A stretch of 64,000 nt of DNA, from NCBI RefSeq assembly GCF_022815605.1, contig NZ_JALGRP010000004.1, forward strand, positions 186,001-250,000. The letters run 5' to 3'. Made by a program: the position numbers and the translations under genes. The notes under the pieces are model-generated. The model did no database searches. It saw only the letters and a program-made list of their open reading frames with translations, and was not told where the DNA came from. Every line of letters starts with the position of its first letter. The stretch's first letter is position 1. This document shows positions 52,229 through 60,952 of this stretch, piece by piece. This stretch comes from Microbacterium sp. VKM Ac-2923 (GTDB lineage Bacteria; Actinomycetota; Actinomycetes; Actinomycetales; Microbacteriaceae).

Positions 52229-53379
52229 GCACGGGCCTCGGCGACGGAGCGGGCGTCGAGCACGCTGCGGATGAGCTCGCGTTCGACCGGCGAGGCGCCC
52301 TCGCCCTCGCGGACATGCTCGAGGAACGCGTCGACCACCTCGGCGTCGTCGCGCGCCCCGCGCACCCGGCGGGAGTAGTCCGCGCCGTCGTCGCGCCGCG
52401 TATCAGCCGGCAGGTGCACGACGGTCGCGCACCAGGGGAAGCGCGCCTGCAGACGACGCATCGGGTCGGGCTGAGGGGTGGAGTCGGTGTACTCGGCGCG
52501 CACCCAGTGGTCTGCGTGAGCGGCGAGGCGTTCGTCGGTGAGCAGGTCGTCGAGGCGCCCCCGCACGGTGAGGAGGGGACGCGGCACGGGCAGATCGAGC
52601 CAGTCCACGGAGGCGAGCCCCGACGCGTCGAGCTCGACGAGCCACGATCCGCGCGGTTTTCCCGCCTCGCCGAAGCTGTAGTGCAGGGGGGCGCCCGCGT
52701 AGCGCACGCGCTCAGACAGTGTCTGTCGGCCGTGGATGTGCCCGAGCGCCACGTAATCGGGGCCGTTGAACGCGGAGAGGGGGACGACATCGAGCCCTCC
52801 CTGTCGGATCTCGCGCTCGACGCCCGGGGTCGACTCGACACCGGCGGCGAAGCAGTGCGCCGCTACGACGGAGCGCCCGCCGCGCGCGGCCGCATCGGCT
52901 CGGACGAGATCGAGCGCGTGCGCCATGGTCTGTGCCTGGCTCCGCAATTCGACGCCCGGCCACAGGTGCCGCACGATCGCCGGCTCGAGGTACGGAATCC
53001 CGTAGACGTGCACGGGACCATGGTCGTCAGTGAAAGTCACCGGAGTGCCGATCGCCGTGGGGTCGGTCAGGACCGAGATGTCGTCGCGCAGCAGAGCCGA
53101 CTGGAAGCCGAGTCGAGCGGCAGAGTCGTGGTTGCCGCTGGTGACGACGACGCGGGCGCCCGCGTCGGCCAGGGCGGCGAGGGCCCCGGAGAGCACCGGG
53201 TAGCAGGCCGCCGACGGCGCAGCGGAGTCGAAGACGTCGCCCGCGACGACGACGAGATCGACGGCGTGTTCGCGCACCTGGTGGACGAGGGCATCGAGTA
53301 CGCCGCCGAGGGCGTCGAGGGTCGAATGTCCGTGGAACGAACGCCCGATGTGCCAGTCGGAGGTGTGCAAGATGCGCAT
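52225..53379 (-). CDS. sbcD: SbcD/Mre11-type exonuclease subunit
   Basis: 384 residues, metallophosphoesterase: HTSDWHIG, VVAGDVFD, SGNHD, HCFAAG and GHIHGRQ supply the two-metal site. Partner of SbcC. The ATG at 53379 is chosen over one at 53427: it starts MRILHTSDWH as in the family, and TACCGT stands six bases before it (leaderless). Coupled to sbcC by a four-base overlap. Confidence 0.95.
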   Translation of the reverse strand: MRILHTSDWHIGRSFHGHSTLDALGGVLDALVHQVREHAVDLVVVAGDVFDSAAPSAACYPVLSGALAALADAGARVVVTSGNHDSAARLGFQSALLRDDISVLTDPTAIGTPVTFTDDHGPVHVYGIPYLEPAIVRHLWPGVELRSQAQTMAHALDLVRADAAARGGRSVVAAHCFAAGVESTPGVEREIRQGGLDVVPLSAFNGPDYVALGHIHGRQTLSERVRYAGAPLHYSFGEAGKPRGSWLVELDASGLASVDWLDLPVPRPLLTVRGRLDDLLTDERLAAHADHWVRAEYTDSTPQPDPMRRLQARFPWCATVVHLPADTRRDDGADYSRRVRGARDDAEVVDAFLEHVREGEGASPVERELIRSVLDARSVAEARA

Positions 53380-53458
53380 GCAGACACGGTACGTCGCACC
53401 TCCGACATCGGCTCGCAGCAAACGCACGGACGGCCCCCAAGGGACCGCCGGACGCAGA

Positions 53459-53493
53459 ACGCCCCGCTTCGCCTCAAAGGCGGAGCGGGGCGT
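53459..53493 (-). terminator. strong hairpin terminator
   Basis: A 16-base stem (53459-53474 with 53478-53493, one G-T pair) closes a three-base loop. It begins 12 bases after the stop of the 105-residue hypothetical gene on the minus strand and insulates sbcD from it. Confidence 0.8.
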
Positions 53494-53505
53494 GCACGAC
53501 GGCTA

Positions 53506-53823
53506 TCAGCTGCCCGCGATCTCGGCCGCAAGGGCGCGGATGCGGTCGTCGCCGAGGTCGAGGCCGACATCGGTGAAGCGCTGACGCAGCACATCGGCGA
53601 TGCGTTCCTCGCTCTTGTCGCCGACGTCTGCGCGTGTCTGGACGACGACGCCTCGGATCCGCGCCTCGTCGTCTGTGGGGTGGGTGTCCATGGCCGGCTC
53701 CGACTGCTCATCGGGATGCGGCGTCTTGCGGTCGCGATGTACGGCGCCACCGACCGAGTCGGCCGCGTCGGCCCCTCCGTCAGGACCGGTGCTGGGCTCG
53801 GGGGCCCGGGTTTCCTGCGACAT
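53506..53823 (-). CDS. hypothetical protein, 105 residues
   Basis: An acidic, Pro/Gly-rich and probably disordered N-terminal half is followed by a compact helical half, ERIADVLRQRFTDVGLDLG then DDRIRALAAEIAG. No family recognised. The ATG at 53823 has a strong GGAGG site inside the end of the preceding small gene, one base after its stop, so the pair is an operon. A terminator follows. Confidence 0.7.
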   Translation of the reverse strand: MSQETRAPEPSTGPDGGADAADSVGGAVHRDRKTPHPDEQSEPAMDTHPTDDEARIRGVVVQTRADVGDKSEERIADVLRQRFTDVGLDLGDDRIRALAAEIAGS

Positions 53824-53824
53824 G

Positions 53825-54034
53825 TCAATCCTCCGTACTCAGGTCGGGGTCGATTCCCTGACTCGCGGCGTCGCCCTCGATGGGATCCGAGGGTGCGGCG
53901 TCGTTGAGTCGAGGCGACCCCTTGGCGTTCTCGTTGCGCTCGGCGGTCTCGCCGTCGGCGACGGCTCCGCTCTCCCAGCCACCGGGCGGGTCGGCGTCGA
54001 TGACGCCCTCGGGCAGATCGCGGTCGTCGTTCAT
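53825..54034 (-). CDS. small acidic hypothetical protein, 69 residues
   Basis: Highly acidic (PEGVIDADPPGGWESG, DPDLSTED), no hydrophobic core, likely disordered. The ATG at 54034 follows AAAGGGG. It directly precedes the 105-residue gene. No family recognised. Confidence 0.65.
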   Translation of the reverse strand: MNDDRDLPEGVIDADPPGGWESGAVADGETAERNENAKGSPRLNDAAPSDPIEGDAASQGIDPDLSTED

Positions 54035-54116
54035 GGCGTCCCCTTTCGAGGTCTTCAGCTTTGCGCGTCGGGTGCGCGGCGGGCAGGGGTTGACGTCCGC
54101 CCGCGCGCGCGCCTAG

Positions 54117-54416
54117 TCACGACGTCGGACGGGCGTGCAGAAGCGCTGACCGCTCCGGGTGCGCCTCGAACCACTCCCCCACGTACCAGCACACCGGGAT
54201 GATCTCTCGGTCACCCGCCTGCTCGATCGCATCGACGGCGCGTTCGGTCACGATCGCGGCGTATCCGTGGCCGCGAAAGGTGGGAATGGTGAAGGCGCGG
54301 GTGAGGGCGACCGTGCGCCCGTCGTCTCGATAGTCGAGGACCGAGACGAGGTCATCGCCGCGGTGCAGGGTGAATCGGGATGCCGTCTTGTCATCGGCGA
54401 AAAGCAGATCGGACAT
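54117..54416 (-). CDS. GNAT-like acetyltransferase, YidJ type
   Basis: 99 residues, the small one-domain GNAT class: VLDYRDDGRTVALTRAFTIP, then FRGHGYAAIVTERAVDAI (acetyl-CoA loop), then IIPVCWYVGEWFEAHPE. Substrate unknown. The ATG at 54416 is preceded by CTCGGC and TAGCCT, a leaderless start. Confidence 0.85.
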   Translation of the reverse strand: MSDLLFADDKTASRFTLHRGDDLVSVLDYRDDGRTVALTRAFTIPTFRGHGYAAIVTERAVDAIEQAGDREIIPVCWYVGEWFEAHPERSALLHARPTS

Positions 54417-54536
54417 GCCGAGAGGCTACGCCGCCGCGCGACGACGATGGCGGGATCACGCAGAATGCTCGGCTCCAGCGCAGGTTCCCCCTGTCGCACC
54501 GTGCACTATGCCTCGCGACGGCCGTCTGGTCACGAT

Positions 54537-54566
54537 TTGACCTCGTCGGACGCGGTGAGTAATAAT
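54537..54566 (+). promoter_or_regulatory. strong consensus-like promoter for the leader ORF
   Basis: TTGACC at 54537-54542 and TAATAAT at 54560-54566 with 17-18 bases between: the best match to a sigma-70-type promoter in the window. The ATG of the 33-codon ORF lies six bases after the -10 box, so transcription should begin at or next to the start codon. Confidence 0.75.
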
Positions 54567-54572
54567 GCCGCC

Positions 54573-54674
54573 ATGACTGACAACGCGCGTTCTCTGTCCG
54601 CCCGGGAGGCGAACAGGACTGCCGGCATGATGATGCCCGGCCGCGCTGTCATGTGTTGTCGAATGTGCCGCTAA
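54573..54674 (+). CDS. leaderless 33-residue Cys/Met-rich leader peptide
   Basis: The peptide starts MTDNARSLSAREANRTAG and ends with MMMPGRAVMCCRMCR: three Cys and two Met in the last seven residues, after a Met triplet. It is driven by the strongest promoter in the window with no 5' leader. A hairpin starts 14 bases after its TAA stop, and a PhoB-type winged-helix gene follows 178 bases on. This layout resembles the leaderless Cys-rich short ORFs that act as cysteine-responsive attenuators in mycobacteria. Cys and Met codons near the end would let ribosome stalling report amino-acid supply. Alternatively it is a functional metal-binding or membrane-active peptide. No homologue was checked. 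Confidence 0.6.
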   Translation: MTDNARSLSAREANRTAGMMMPGRAVMCCRMCR

Positions 54675-54687
54675 CCGCGACCCTCGC

Positions 54688-54730
54688 CCGGGTGACGTCC
54701 GTGCTTCTGAATGCCGACGTCATCCCCCGG
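54688..54730 (+). promoter_or_regulatory. hairpin following the leader ORF
   Basis: CCGGG joined to TGACGTC (54688-54699) pairs with GACGTCA (54716-54722) and, after a three-base bulge, CCCGG (54726-54730). It begins 13 bases past the leader-peptide stop and before the winged-helix gene. It could be part of an attenuation structure; no T-run is present. Confidence 0.45.
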
Positions 54731-54852
54731 TCTCCCGGCCTCCGCGTCGACCACGCGTATGTCGGCGCCGCACTCCGGCCTCTCGGCCCTCACCTCCCGT
54801 CGAACCCCGCTCATGATGCCGCCCGGGTTCACACACCCAAGGAACTCTCCTC

Positions 54853-55611
54853 ATGTCGTTCTCCGCTGTCCTCGATCGCCCCGTGACCGCCACCTCCGCC
54901 GCACCGGTGTCCGCACCCCGTGCCTCCGTCGCCGCGACGGCGCCGACGTCCCTTCCCGCAGCCGCTCCGGCCTCCGCGCCCGCCGAGCCCGCCCGTCCCG
55001 CCGCCGCCTCGACCGCGCCCCGCGGCTTCGCCCTGTACGTCGGCATCGATGAGGCGAAGGCCGCTGCGGCGGGTGTGAGCCTCGGCACGCTCGTCGAGGC
55101 GCTTCGCCGCACGCTCGGCGAACTGGCCCCCGCCGCCGAGACATACGCCACCGTCGCGCTGGCCCCGGCCGGCTCGGGCGGCCGCGACGTCGACGTCGTC
55201 CGTCTCGCCCTGCACGAGCCCTCGGCCGTCGCCCGGACGAAAGAGGAGCCGGCCGAAGAGGACCGCGCCGCCGGCGGCGTCGTCGTCGACATCTCGCGCA
55301 AGCGCGTGCTCATCGACGGCGAATCCGCGGCGTTCACCTTCAAGGAGTTCGAACTGCTGCAGTACCTCGTCTTGCGCGAGGGACGCACGATCGAGCGCAC
55401 CGAGCTCGTGGCATCCCTGTGGGAGGGCTCCACTGATGACGACGCCCCGGGCGAGCGCACCATCGACGTGCACGTCCGACGGCTGCGCGCGAAGCTCGGC
55501 GCCTACGAGGACATCGTGCGCACCGTGCGCGGCGTGGGCTACCGCTTCGACCGGCACGCCGACGTCTCGATCCGCTACGGTCACGGCACCCCCTCGCCCG
55601 ACCGCTTCTGA
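54853..55611 (+). CDS. PhoB-type winged-helix protein without receiver domain
   Basis: 252 residues. Residues 10-56 are Ala/Pro/Ser-rich and likely disordered; 57-125 form a small domain (ALYVGIDEAKAAAAGVSLG) of unknown type; 142-232 are an OmpR/PhoB DNA-binding domain (FTFKEFELLQYLVLREGRTI, ERTIDVHVRRLRAKLG, VRGVGYRF). There is no phosphoacceptor receiver, so it is not a standard response regulator. ATG at 54853 after AAGGA. Expression probably depends on the leader ORF and hairpin upstream. Targets unknown. Confidence 0.85.
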   Translation: MSFSAVLDRPVTATSAAPVSAPRASVAATAPTSLPAAAPASAPAEPARPAAASTAPRGFALYVGIDEAKAAAAGVSLGTLVEALRRTLGELAPAAETYATVALAPAGSGGRDVDVVRLALHEPSAVARTKEEPAEEDRAAGGVVVDISRKRVLIDGESAAFTFKEFELLQYLVLREGRTIERTELVASLWEGSTDDDAPGERTIDVHVRRLRAKLGAYEDIVRTVRGVGYRFDRHADVSIRYGHGTPSPDRF

Positions 55612-55726
55612 GCGCGGCCGCCTCTCCGGCCTCCTGCTCGAGACGCCGACATCGGCGTCATGGGTGGGATCGCTCGCCGTCGGGCCCGGATGCCACGATG
55701 TCGGCGGTCCGACGTAGGGTGTCCGC

Positions 55727-56716
55727 ATGAGATCGACCGAGGTTCGCACGCGCCACGCGCCGCGCGGTCTCGGTGCGCCGGTCGAACGCCCCCTCGAGGC
55801 GGAGTACCGGCCATCCCGGCCCGTCGACATCGGGCGCACCGTCGCGGCGCAGCGCCACGGGCGCAACGACCCCACCTACTTCGCCGCGACCCCTCTCGCC
55901 TCCGGTGGCGTCGTGTGGCGTGTCAGCCGCACGCCCCTCGGAGTGTCCACCCTCGCCCTCCGGCAGCGGGTCGGCGGCGGCGTCCGTGCGGCGGCGTGGG
56001 GTCCGGGGGCGCCGTGGGCGATGGATCAGCTGCCCGCATTGTGCGGCGCGCACGATGACCCCGACGGCTTCGATGCGTCACGGCATCCGTCGGTCGCCGA
56101 GTGGCATCGCCGTCACCCCGATCTGCGTATCGGGCGCACCGATCTCGTCTTCGACGCGCTGGTCAGCGCGATCATGGAGCAGAAGGTCACCAGCATGCAG
56201 GCGTTCTCGGCCTGGCGCAGCGTCGTCACCTGGTACGGCGAGCGCGCTCCCGGGCCGACGCCACGGCCGATGTTCGCTCCGCCCGACATCGAAGGGTGGC
56301 GTCACGTGCCGTCGTGGGCGTGGCATCGCGCCGGAATCGAGCCTCCGCAGTCGCGCACCATCGTCGAGACCGCGCGGCGCGGTGACGCGATCGTCCGCGC
56401 CGCGGCGTCCGCCACCGACGGCGAGGGCCGCGACCGCATTTTCATCAGCCTTCGCGGCGTCGGCATCTGGACGAGCGCCGAGACGCGCATCCGTGCTTTC
56501 GGGGATCCGGATGCCGTGAGCACCGGCGACTACCACCTCGCGCACCAGGTGGGTTTCGCCCTGACGGGTCGCCGTACGGACGACGACGGCATGCTCGAAC
56601 TCCTCGAACCGTTCGCCGGCCACCGGCAACGGGTCATTCGTCTCATCTACGCGGGTGCGGACCTCGAGCCCCGTCGGGGCCCGCGGCTCAGCCCGGAGGA
56701 TCACCGGGATCGCTGA
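55727..56716 (+). CDS. AlkA-like DNA glycosylase (HhH-GPD family)
   Basis: 329 residues. DALVSAIMEQKVTSMQAFSAW, then SLRGVGIWTSAETRIRAFGD and VSTGDYHLAHQVG match the helix-hairpin-helix and catalytic-Asp region of 3-methyladenine DNA glycosylase II-type enzymes. It would remove alkylated bases. The first 100 residues are a divergent N-terminal domain. The ATG follows TAGGGT (55715-55720) and six bases. Confidence 0.82.
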   Translation: MRSTEVRTRHAPRGLGAPVERPLEAEYRPSRPVDIGRTVAAQRHGRNDPTYFAATPLASGGVVWRVSRTPLGVSTLALRQRVGGGVRAAAWGPGAPWAMDQLPALCGAHDDPDGFDASRHPSVAEWHRRHPDLRIGRTDLVFDALVSAIMEQKVTSMQAFSAWRSVVTWYGERAPGPTPRPMFAPPDIEGWRHVPSWAWHRAGIEPPQSRTIVETARRGDAIVRAAASATDGEGRDRIFISLRGVGIWTSAETRIRAFGDPDAVSTGDYHLAHQVGFALTGRRTDDDGMLELLEPFAGHRQRVIRLIYAGADLEPRRGPRLSPEDHRDR

Positions 56717-56786
56717 CCCGGGCACGCCGCCCCACCGCCGACGCGGACGGATCGGTCCGCGCGTCGACCGGGCCGATCCGATCGGG

Positions 56787-56916
56787 CACCGACGCGGCAC
56801 GTCCCGTGCGGGCCTCCACCGTCCGAGCGCCGACGCAACCGCTTCGTCCGACACCGATGCGGCACGTCCCGTGCGGGCCTCCACCGTCCGAGCGCCGACG
56901 CGACCGCTTCGTCCGA
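56787..56916. repeat. 65-bp tandem duplication
   Basis: Two adjacent 65-base copies, 56787-56851 and 56852-56916, differing at only two positions, then the start of a third. Each contains a hairpin GGCACG-tcc-CGTGC. It lies between the convergent glycosylase and siderophore-interacting protein genes; nothing else is seen in 56717-56954 except GACGCGACCGCGTCAG-like short repeats at its right end. Confidence 0.9.
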
Positions 56917-56954
56917 CACCGACCTGACCGCGTCAGCAGACCGACGCGACCGCG

Positions 56955-57797
56955 TCAGTGCGGGCGCGCAGCGCGCCAGTATCCGGTGAACGAGATCATC
57001 CGCTTGTCGACGCCGACCCGCACCCAGTGCCGACGCATCGCGGCCACCAGGGACTGCTCCCCCGCCACCCACGCATACGCGGGCGGAACCTCAACCGCCC
57101 CGCCCGCCTCGATCGCGGCGGTGAGGACGGCGTAGCCCGGGACCGCACGCGGATCTGCTCGCACGACCCACCGCACGTCGACGCCGTCCGGTGCCGTCAG
57201 CGTGCGCACGTCGCCGGCATCCGGAACTTCGACGAACGCGGTCCCCACCGCATCGACGGGGAGGGACGAGAGGATGCCGGCGAGCGCGGGCAGGGCCGTC
57301 TCGTCACCGACGAGCACCACCGTGCCGGAGAGATCCACCGGTGGCGCGAACAGCACACCCTCGTCGAGGATCGCGACGGCATCGCCGGGCTCGCACGTCT
57401 CGGCCCAGGATGCCGCCGGGCCCGCGGTGCCCTCAGCTGCGGAGCCGTGCAGCACGAAGTCGACGTCGAGCTCGGGACCCTCCTCGCCCGCGGAACGGAA
57501 ACCCGCGACGGTGTAGTTGCGCAGCACCGGGCGCTCGGTCTTCGCGATCGCCAGGTAGCGGAGGTACGCGAAGGTGTCGAGACGATTGGGGAGCCTCGTG
57601 AGTGTCCCCTCGGCGACGGGGAGGAAGAGTCGGAACCACTGGTCCCGGCCCAGCGGGGTGAACCTCTCCAGGTCGGATCCCCCGAGCGTCACTCGGGCGA
57701 ACGACGGCGAAAGACGCCGCCTCCGCAGCACCCGCAGGGTCAGAAGTTCACTCTTCTCGGGCTTCACGCGCAGCTGCGCGGCGCTCGATCGGGCCAT
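56955..57797 (-). CDS. siderophore-interacting protein (ferric-siderophore reductase)
   Basis: 280 residues, SIP/ViuB-type flavin reductase. FAD motif RNYTVAGF, beta barrel with FVLHGSAAEGTAGPAASW, NAD(P)H site VVLVGDETALPALAGIL, and C-terminal AYAWVAGEQSLVAAMRRHW with GYWR. It reduces ferric siderophore to release iron in the cytoplasm. ATG at 57797 follows GAGGAGAG. No DtxR-like box was seen upstream. Second such enzyme at 62003. Confidence 0.92.
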   Translation of the reverse strand: MARSSAAQLRVKPEKSELLTLRVLRRRRLSPSFARVTLGGSDLERFTPLGRDQWFRLFLPVAEGTLTRLPNRLDTFAYLRYLAIAKTERPVLRNYTVAGFRSAGEEGPELDVDFVLHGSAAEGTAGPAASWAETCEPGDAVAILDEGVLFAPPVDLSGTVVLVGDETALPALAGILSSLPVDAVGTAFVEVPDAGDVRTLTAPDGVDVRWVVRADPRAVPGYAVLTAAIEAGGAVEVPPAYAWVAGEQSLVAAMRRHWVRVGVDKRMISFTGYWRAARPH

Positions 57798-57874
57798 CGG
57801 TCTCTCCTCTTCTCATGTGCGCGTCGGACGCGGTGAACCGCAGACCCCGCCACTCGGACGCCTAGGCTGGGCGC

Positions 57875-58096
57875 ATGACGCAGACGGGAACCGGTTGGCC
57901 GCGCGGACGCACGTATTGGGTGTTGGGCAGCCTGTTGCTGCTCGGTCTCGGCATCCTGTTCGGCCTGGTGTGGCAGAACGTCTGGCTCGGTCTCGTCATC
58001 GCGGCGGCGGTCTCGGTGGGCTGGCTGATCGCCTACGAATCCAGCCGGGGCCGCAACGTGGGTGTCAACGACGAGGACAACGGCATCCAGCTCTGA
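57875..58096 (+). CDS. 73-residue two-TM membrane protein
   Basis: Two hydrophobic helices (TYWVLGSLLLLGLGILFGLVW and WLGLVIAAAVSVGWLIAY) and an acidic tail. No family recognised. The ATG is preceded by TAGGCT and GGGCGC, an exact match to the leaderless pattern. It stands between two iron-related genes on the opposite strand. Confidence 0.75.
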   Translation: MTQTGTGWPRGRTYWVLGSLLLLGLGILFGLVWQNVWLGLVIAAAVSVGWLIAYESSRGRNVGVNDEDNGIQL

Positions 58097-58116
58097 GCGG
58101 ACCCTGATGCCCGCGG

Positions 58117-58875
58117 TCATCGGTAGTACACCGCCAGCGGGTACGCTCCCCCGCCGTGCACCTCGACGGGGGTGCCGAAGACGTCCTCGAGGATCGACGG
58201 CGTCATGAGCTCGACCGGGGTACCGACGTGCACCACCCGCCCCTCGGAGAGCGCCACGATACGGTCCGCGTACGCCGCGGCGAAGTTGATGTCGTGCACG
58301 ACGACGACGATTGTCTTGCCGAGTTCGTCGGCCGCGCGGCGGAGCTGGCCCATCATCGCGACGGCGTGCTTCATGTCGAGATTGTTGAGCGGTTCGTCGA
58401 GCAGGATGTAGTCGGTGTCCTGCGCCAGCACCATGGCGGCGTACGCGCGCTGCCGCTGACCCCCCGACAGCTGGTCGAGGTAGCGGGCGGACAGATCGGT
58501 GAGGTCGAGGAACGCGATGGCCTCGTCGATCGCGGCGAGGTCGAGGTCGGTGAGGCGGCCCCGGGAGTGCGGGAACCGTCCGAAGCCGACGAGCTCGCGC
58601 ACGGTGAGCCGGGTGACGTAGTGGTTCTCCTGTCGCAGGATCGAGACGATCATCGCCATCTCGCGTCCGGGGGTGACCGTCACGTCGTTGCCGGCGACGG
58701 TGACGCGCCCCCGGGTGGCTGTCGTCAGGCGTCCGATGATCGTGAGCAACGTCGACTTGCCCGCGCCGTTCGGGCCCACCAGCGCGGTCACCCCGCCGGC
58801 GGGGATGTCGAGGGTCACGGGGCCGAGCACGGTGACGTCGCCGTAGGTCATGGTGACGTCGGTGAGCGAGATCAC
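58117..58875 (-). CDS. iron-siderophore ABC importer, ATPase
   Basis: 252 residues with an intact ATPase: Walker A VGPNGAGKST, signature LSGGQRQR, Walker B ILLDEPLNNLD, H-loop VVHD. FepC/FatE/YclP type. The GTG at 58875 follows GAGGTG; it begins 31 bases after the permease stop. It works with the two permeases and the binding protein upstream on the same strand. Confidence 0.93.
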   Translation of the reverse strand: MISLTDVTMTYGDVTVLGPVTLDIPAGGVTALVGPNGAGKSTLLTIIGRLTTATRGRVTVAGNDVTVTPGREMAMIVSILRQENHYVTRLTVRELVGFGRFPHSRGRLTDLDLAAIDEAIAFLDLTDLSARYLDQLSGGQRQRAYAAMVLAQDTDYILLDEPLNNLDMKHAVAMMGQLRRAADELGKTIVVVVHDINFAAAYADRIVALSEGRVVHVGTPVELMTPSILEDVFGTPVEVHGGGAYPLAVYYR

Positions 58876-58906
58876 TGGACACCTCGTCCCGGTGAGCGGG
58901 TGGACA

Positions 58907-59917
58907 TCAGAGGCTCCCCTTCCGCAGGAGATGGACGAGGAAGAACACGCCGCCGACGAACTCGATGATGATCGAGAGCATGCCGGCCGCGTAGAACACG
59001 TGGCGGAGGACGAAGTATCCGCCGAGCAGGGTGGCCATGCCCAACAGCACGGCGAACGGCAGCACCACACGGTGCTGTGCGGAGCCCGCCAGTTGGTAGG
59101 CGAGGGTGGCGACGAGGAAGCCGAAGAAAGTCATCGGCCCCACCATCGTGGTCGACACCGAGATGAGCACCGCGACCATCACGAGGATGCCGATGACCTC
59201 TCGCCGGTACGCGAGGCCCAGGTTGACGGATGCCTCCCGGCCCAGCGCCAGCACGTCGAGTCGGTGCCGCGATCGCCAGACGACGGCCAGGACGACGATG
59301 ACGACCAGCGCCCCCCACGGGAGGTACTCGGCATCCGAATTGGAGAGGTTTCCGAACAGGCGCGCGGAGAGGATGTCGAAGTCGCTGGGCGTGAGCAGAC
59401 GCTGCATGACCGTCGAGAGCGAGCCGAAGCCGACGCCCAGCACGACCCCGACCAGCAGCATGATGTGGAGGTCGCCCCGACGTCCGGCGAACAGCCAGCC
59501 GTAGAGCAGCGTCGCGAACGCGACCATGAGCGCGCTCTGCACGACCACCTTGAGCAGGCCGTCGGTGGCCGAGAGCGCGGCGCTGCCGAAGAAGAACACC
59601 AACCCGGTCTGCATGACGACGTACAGGGCGTCGAAGCCCATGATCGACGGGGTGAGGATGCGGTTGGCCGTCGCCGTGTGGAACAGCACCGTCGCGACCG
59701 CCTGGCAGCAGGCGACGAGGGCGATGGTCGCCACGCTCACGATGCGCAGGTCCACCGCGATCCAGAACCCGCGGGAGCCGGGCTCGCCGGGCACGTTCCA
59801 GGTCAGCACCCCGGTGGCGGCGACCACGACGATCACGATCAGGATGCCGAATCTCAGGGCGATCCGCGGGCGACGGCGAGCGCGGGACGGCGCGGGGCGG
59901 GTCAGGGTCCTATCCAC
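58907..59917 (-). CDS. iron-siderophore ABC importer, permease 2
   Basis: 336 residues, FecCD/BtuC fold with about nine or ten TM helices. SATDGLLKVVVQSALMVAF and LGLAYRREVIGILVM (coupling region) with TTMVGPMTFFGFLVATLAY fit FatC/YclO-type permeases. It overlaps permease 1 by eight bases; with that protein it forms the heterodimeric pore. Confidence 0.93.
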   Translation of the reverse strand: MDRTLTRPAPSRARRRPRIALRFGILIVIVVVAATGVLTWNVPGEPGSRGFWIAVDLRIVSVATIALVACCQAVATVLFHTATANRILTPSIMGFDALYVVMQTGLVFFFGSAALSATDGLLKVVVQSALMVAFATLLYGWLFAGRRGDLHIMLLVGVVLGVGFGSLSTVMQRLLTPSDFDILSARLFGNLSNSDAEYLPWGALVVIVVLAVVWRSRHRLDVLALGREASVNLGLAYRREVIGILVMVAVLISVSTTMVGPMTFFGFLVATLAYQLAGSAQHRVVLPFAVLLGMATLLGGYFVLRHVFYAAGMLSIIIEFVGGVFFLVHLLRKGSL

Positions 59918-60884
59918 GGGCGCGCATCCTCAAGAGCAGGGTGATGAACACGGCCGAGCCGACGACCCCGAGGATCATCGAGACGGGGACCTCGAACGGC
60001 ATCCGGATGACGCGCCCGATGATGTCGCAGACGACGACGATCGCCACTCCCCCGACGCACACCCAGGGAAGGTTCGCGCGGGCGTTGTCGCCGCGCCACA
60101 TCGACACGAGGTTCGGGACGACGAGCCCCAGGAAGGGCAGGAATCCGACGACGACGGTCGTGACGCCGGTCGCGACGGCCACGAGACCCGAACCGACGAG
60201 CAGCACACGGGTGTGATCCACCCCGACCGAGGTGGCGATGTCGCGCCCGAGACCGGCGACGGTGATCCGGTCGGCGTAGAGGAACACGAGCACGACCACG
60301 ATGGCGACGATCCACAACACCTCGTAGCGGCCGCGCACGATCGAGGTGAAGCTGCCCATGAACCAGGTGCCCAGCATCTGCAGCGAGTTCGTCGAGACGG
60401 CGAGATACGTGGTGAAGGCCGAGACGACGGCGCTGAGCATGATGCCGATGAGCGGGACGACGAGCGACGAGCGCAGCGAGATGCGCTGCAGGATGCCGAT
60501 GAACACCATCGTGCCGACGAAGGCGGCGGCGGACGCCACGATCATCCGGACGGGAAGCGGGGCGGCCGGGGCGACGAGCACCGTGACCAGCAGACCGAGC
60601 GCCGCCCATTCCGAGGTCCCCGTGGTGGACGGTTCGACGAAGCGGTTCTGCGTGAGCAGCTGCATGATGAGGCCGGAGACGGCCATTGCGCAGCCGGCGA
60701 GAACCAGCGCCACGGTGCGGGGAACGCGGGAGATGAAGAACATCTCGCCACCGAAGGCGTCGGCGGTCAGGTCGTAGGCGCCGACGAACAGCGAGAGGAC
60801 GACGAGCGCGGCGGTCCCGGCCACGGCGACGGGCAGCGCGAGTCGCCCGCGCCGTACGCGAGCGGGAAGGGAGGTGGAGGTCAT
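59910..60884 (-). CDS. iron-siderophore ABC importer, permease 1
   Basis: 324 residues, FecCD family: FISRVPRTVALVLAGCAMAV at the N-terminus, LGRDIATSVGVDHTR coupling helix, and FLPFLGLVVPNLVSMWRG. FatD/YclN type. The ATG at 60884 follows GGGAGGGG. It is 68 bases after the binding protein gene and overlaps the next permease. Confidence 0.93.
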   Translation of the reverse strand: MTSTSLPARVRRGRLALPVAVAGTAALVVLSLFVGAYDLTADAFGGEMFFISRVPRTVALVLAGCAMAVSGLIMQLLTQNRFVEPSTTGTSEWAALGLLVTVLVAPAAPLPVRMIVASAAAFVGTMVFIGILQRISLRSSLVVPLIGIMLSAVVSAFTTYLAVSTNSLQMLGTWFMGSFTSIVRGRYEVLWIVAIVVVLVFLYADRITVAGLGRDIATSVGVDHTRVLLVGSGLVAVATGVTTVVVGFLPFLGLVVPNLVSMWRGDNARANLPWVCVGGVAIVVVCDIIGRVIRMPFEVPVSMILGVVGSAVFITLLLRMRARG

Positions 60885-60952
60885 GGCATCCGCCCCTCCC
60901 GCGCGAGGCGTCGACGACCTCGGTCGCCGCGCCTCGCGCGAGGGGGTCGAGC

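Noticed and set aside
56787..56916. Insertion-sequence ends
   Set aside because: Copies are directly repeated and adjacent, with no transposase or inverted terminal repeats.
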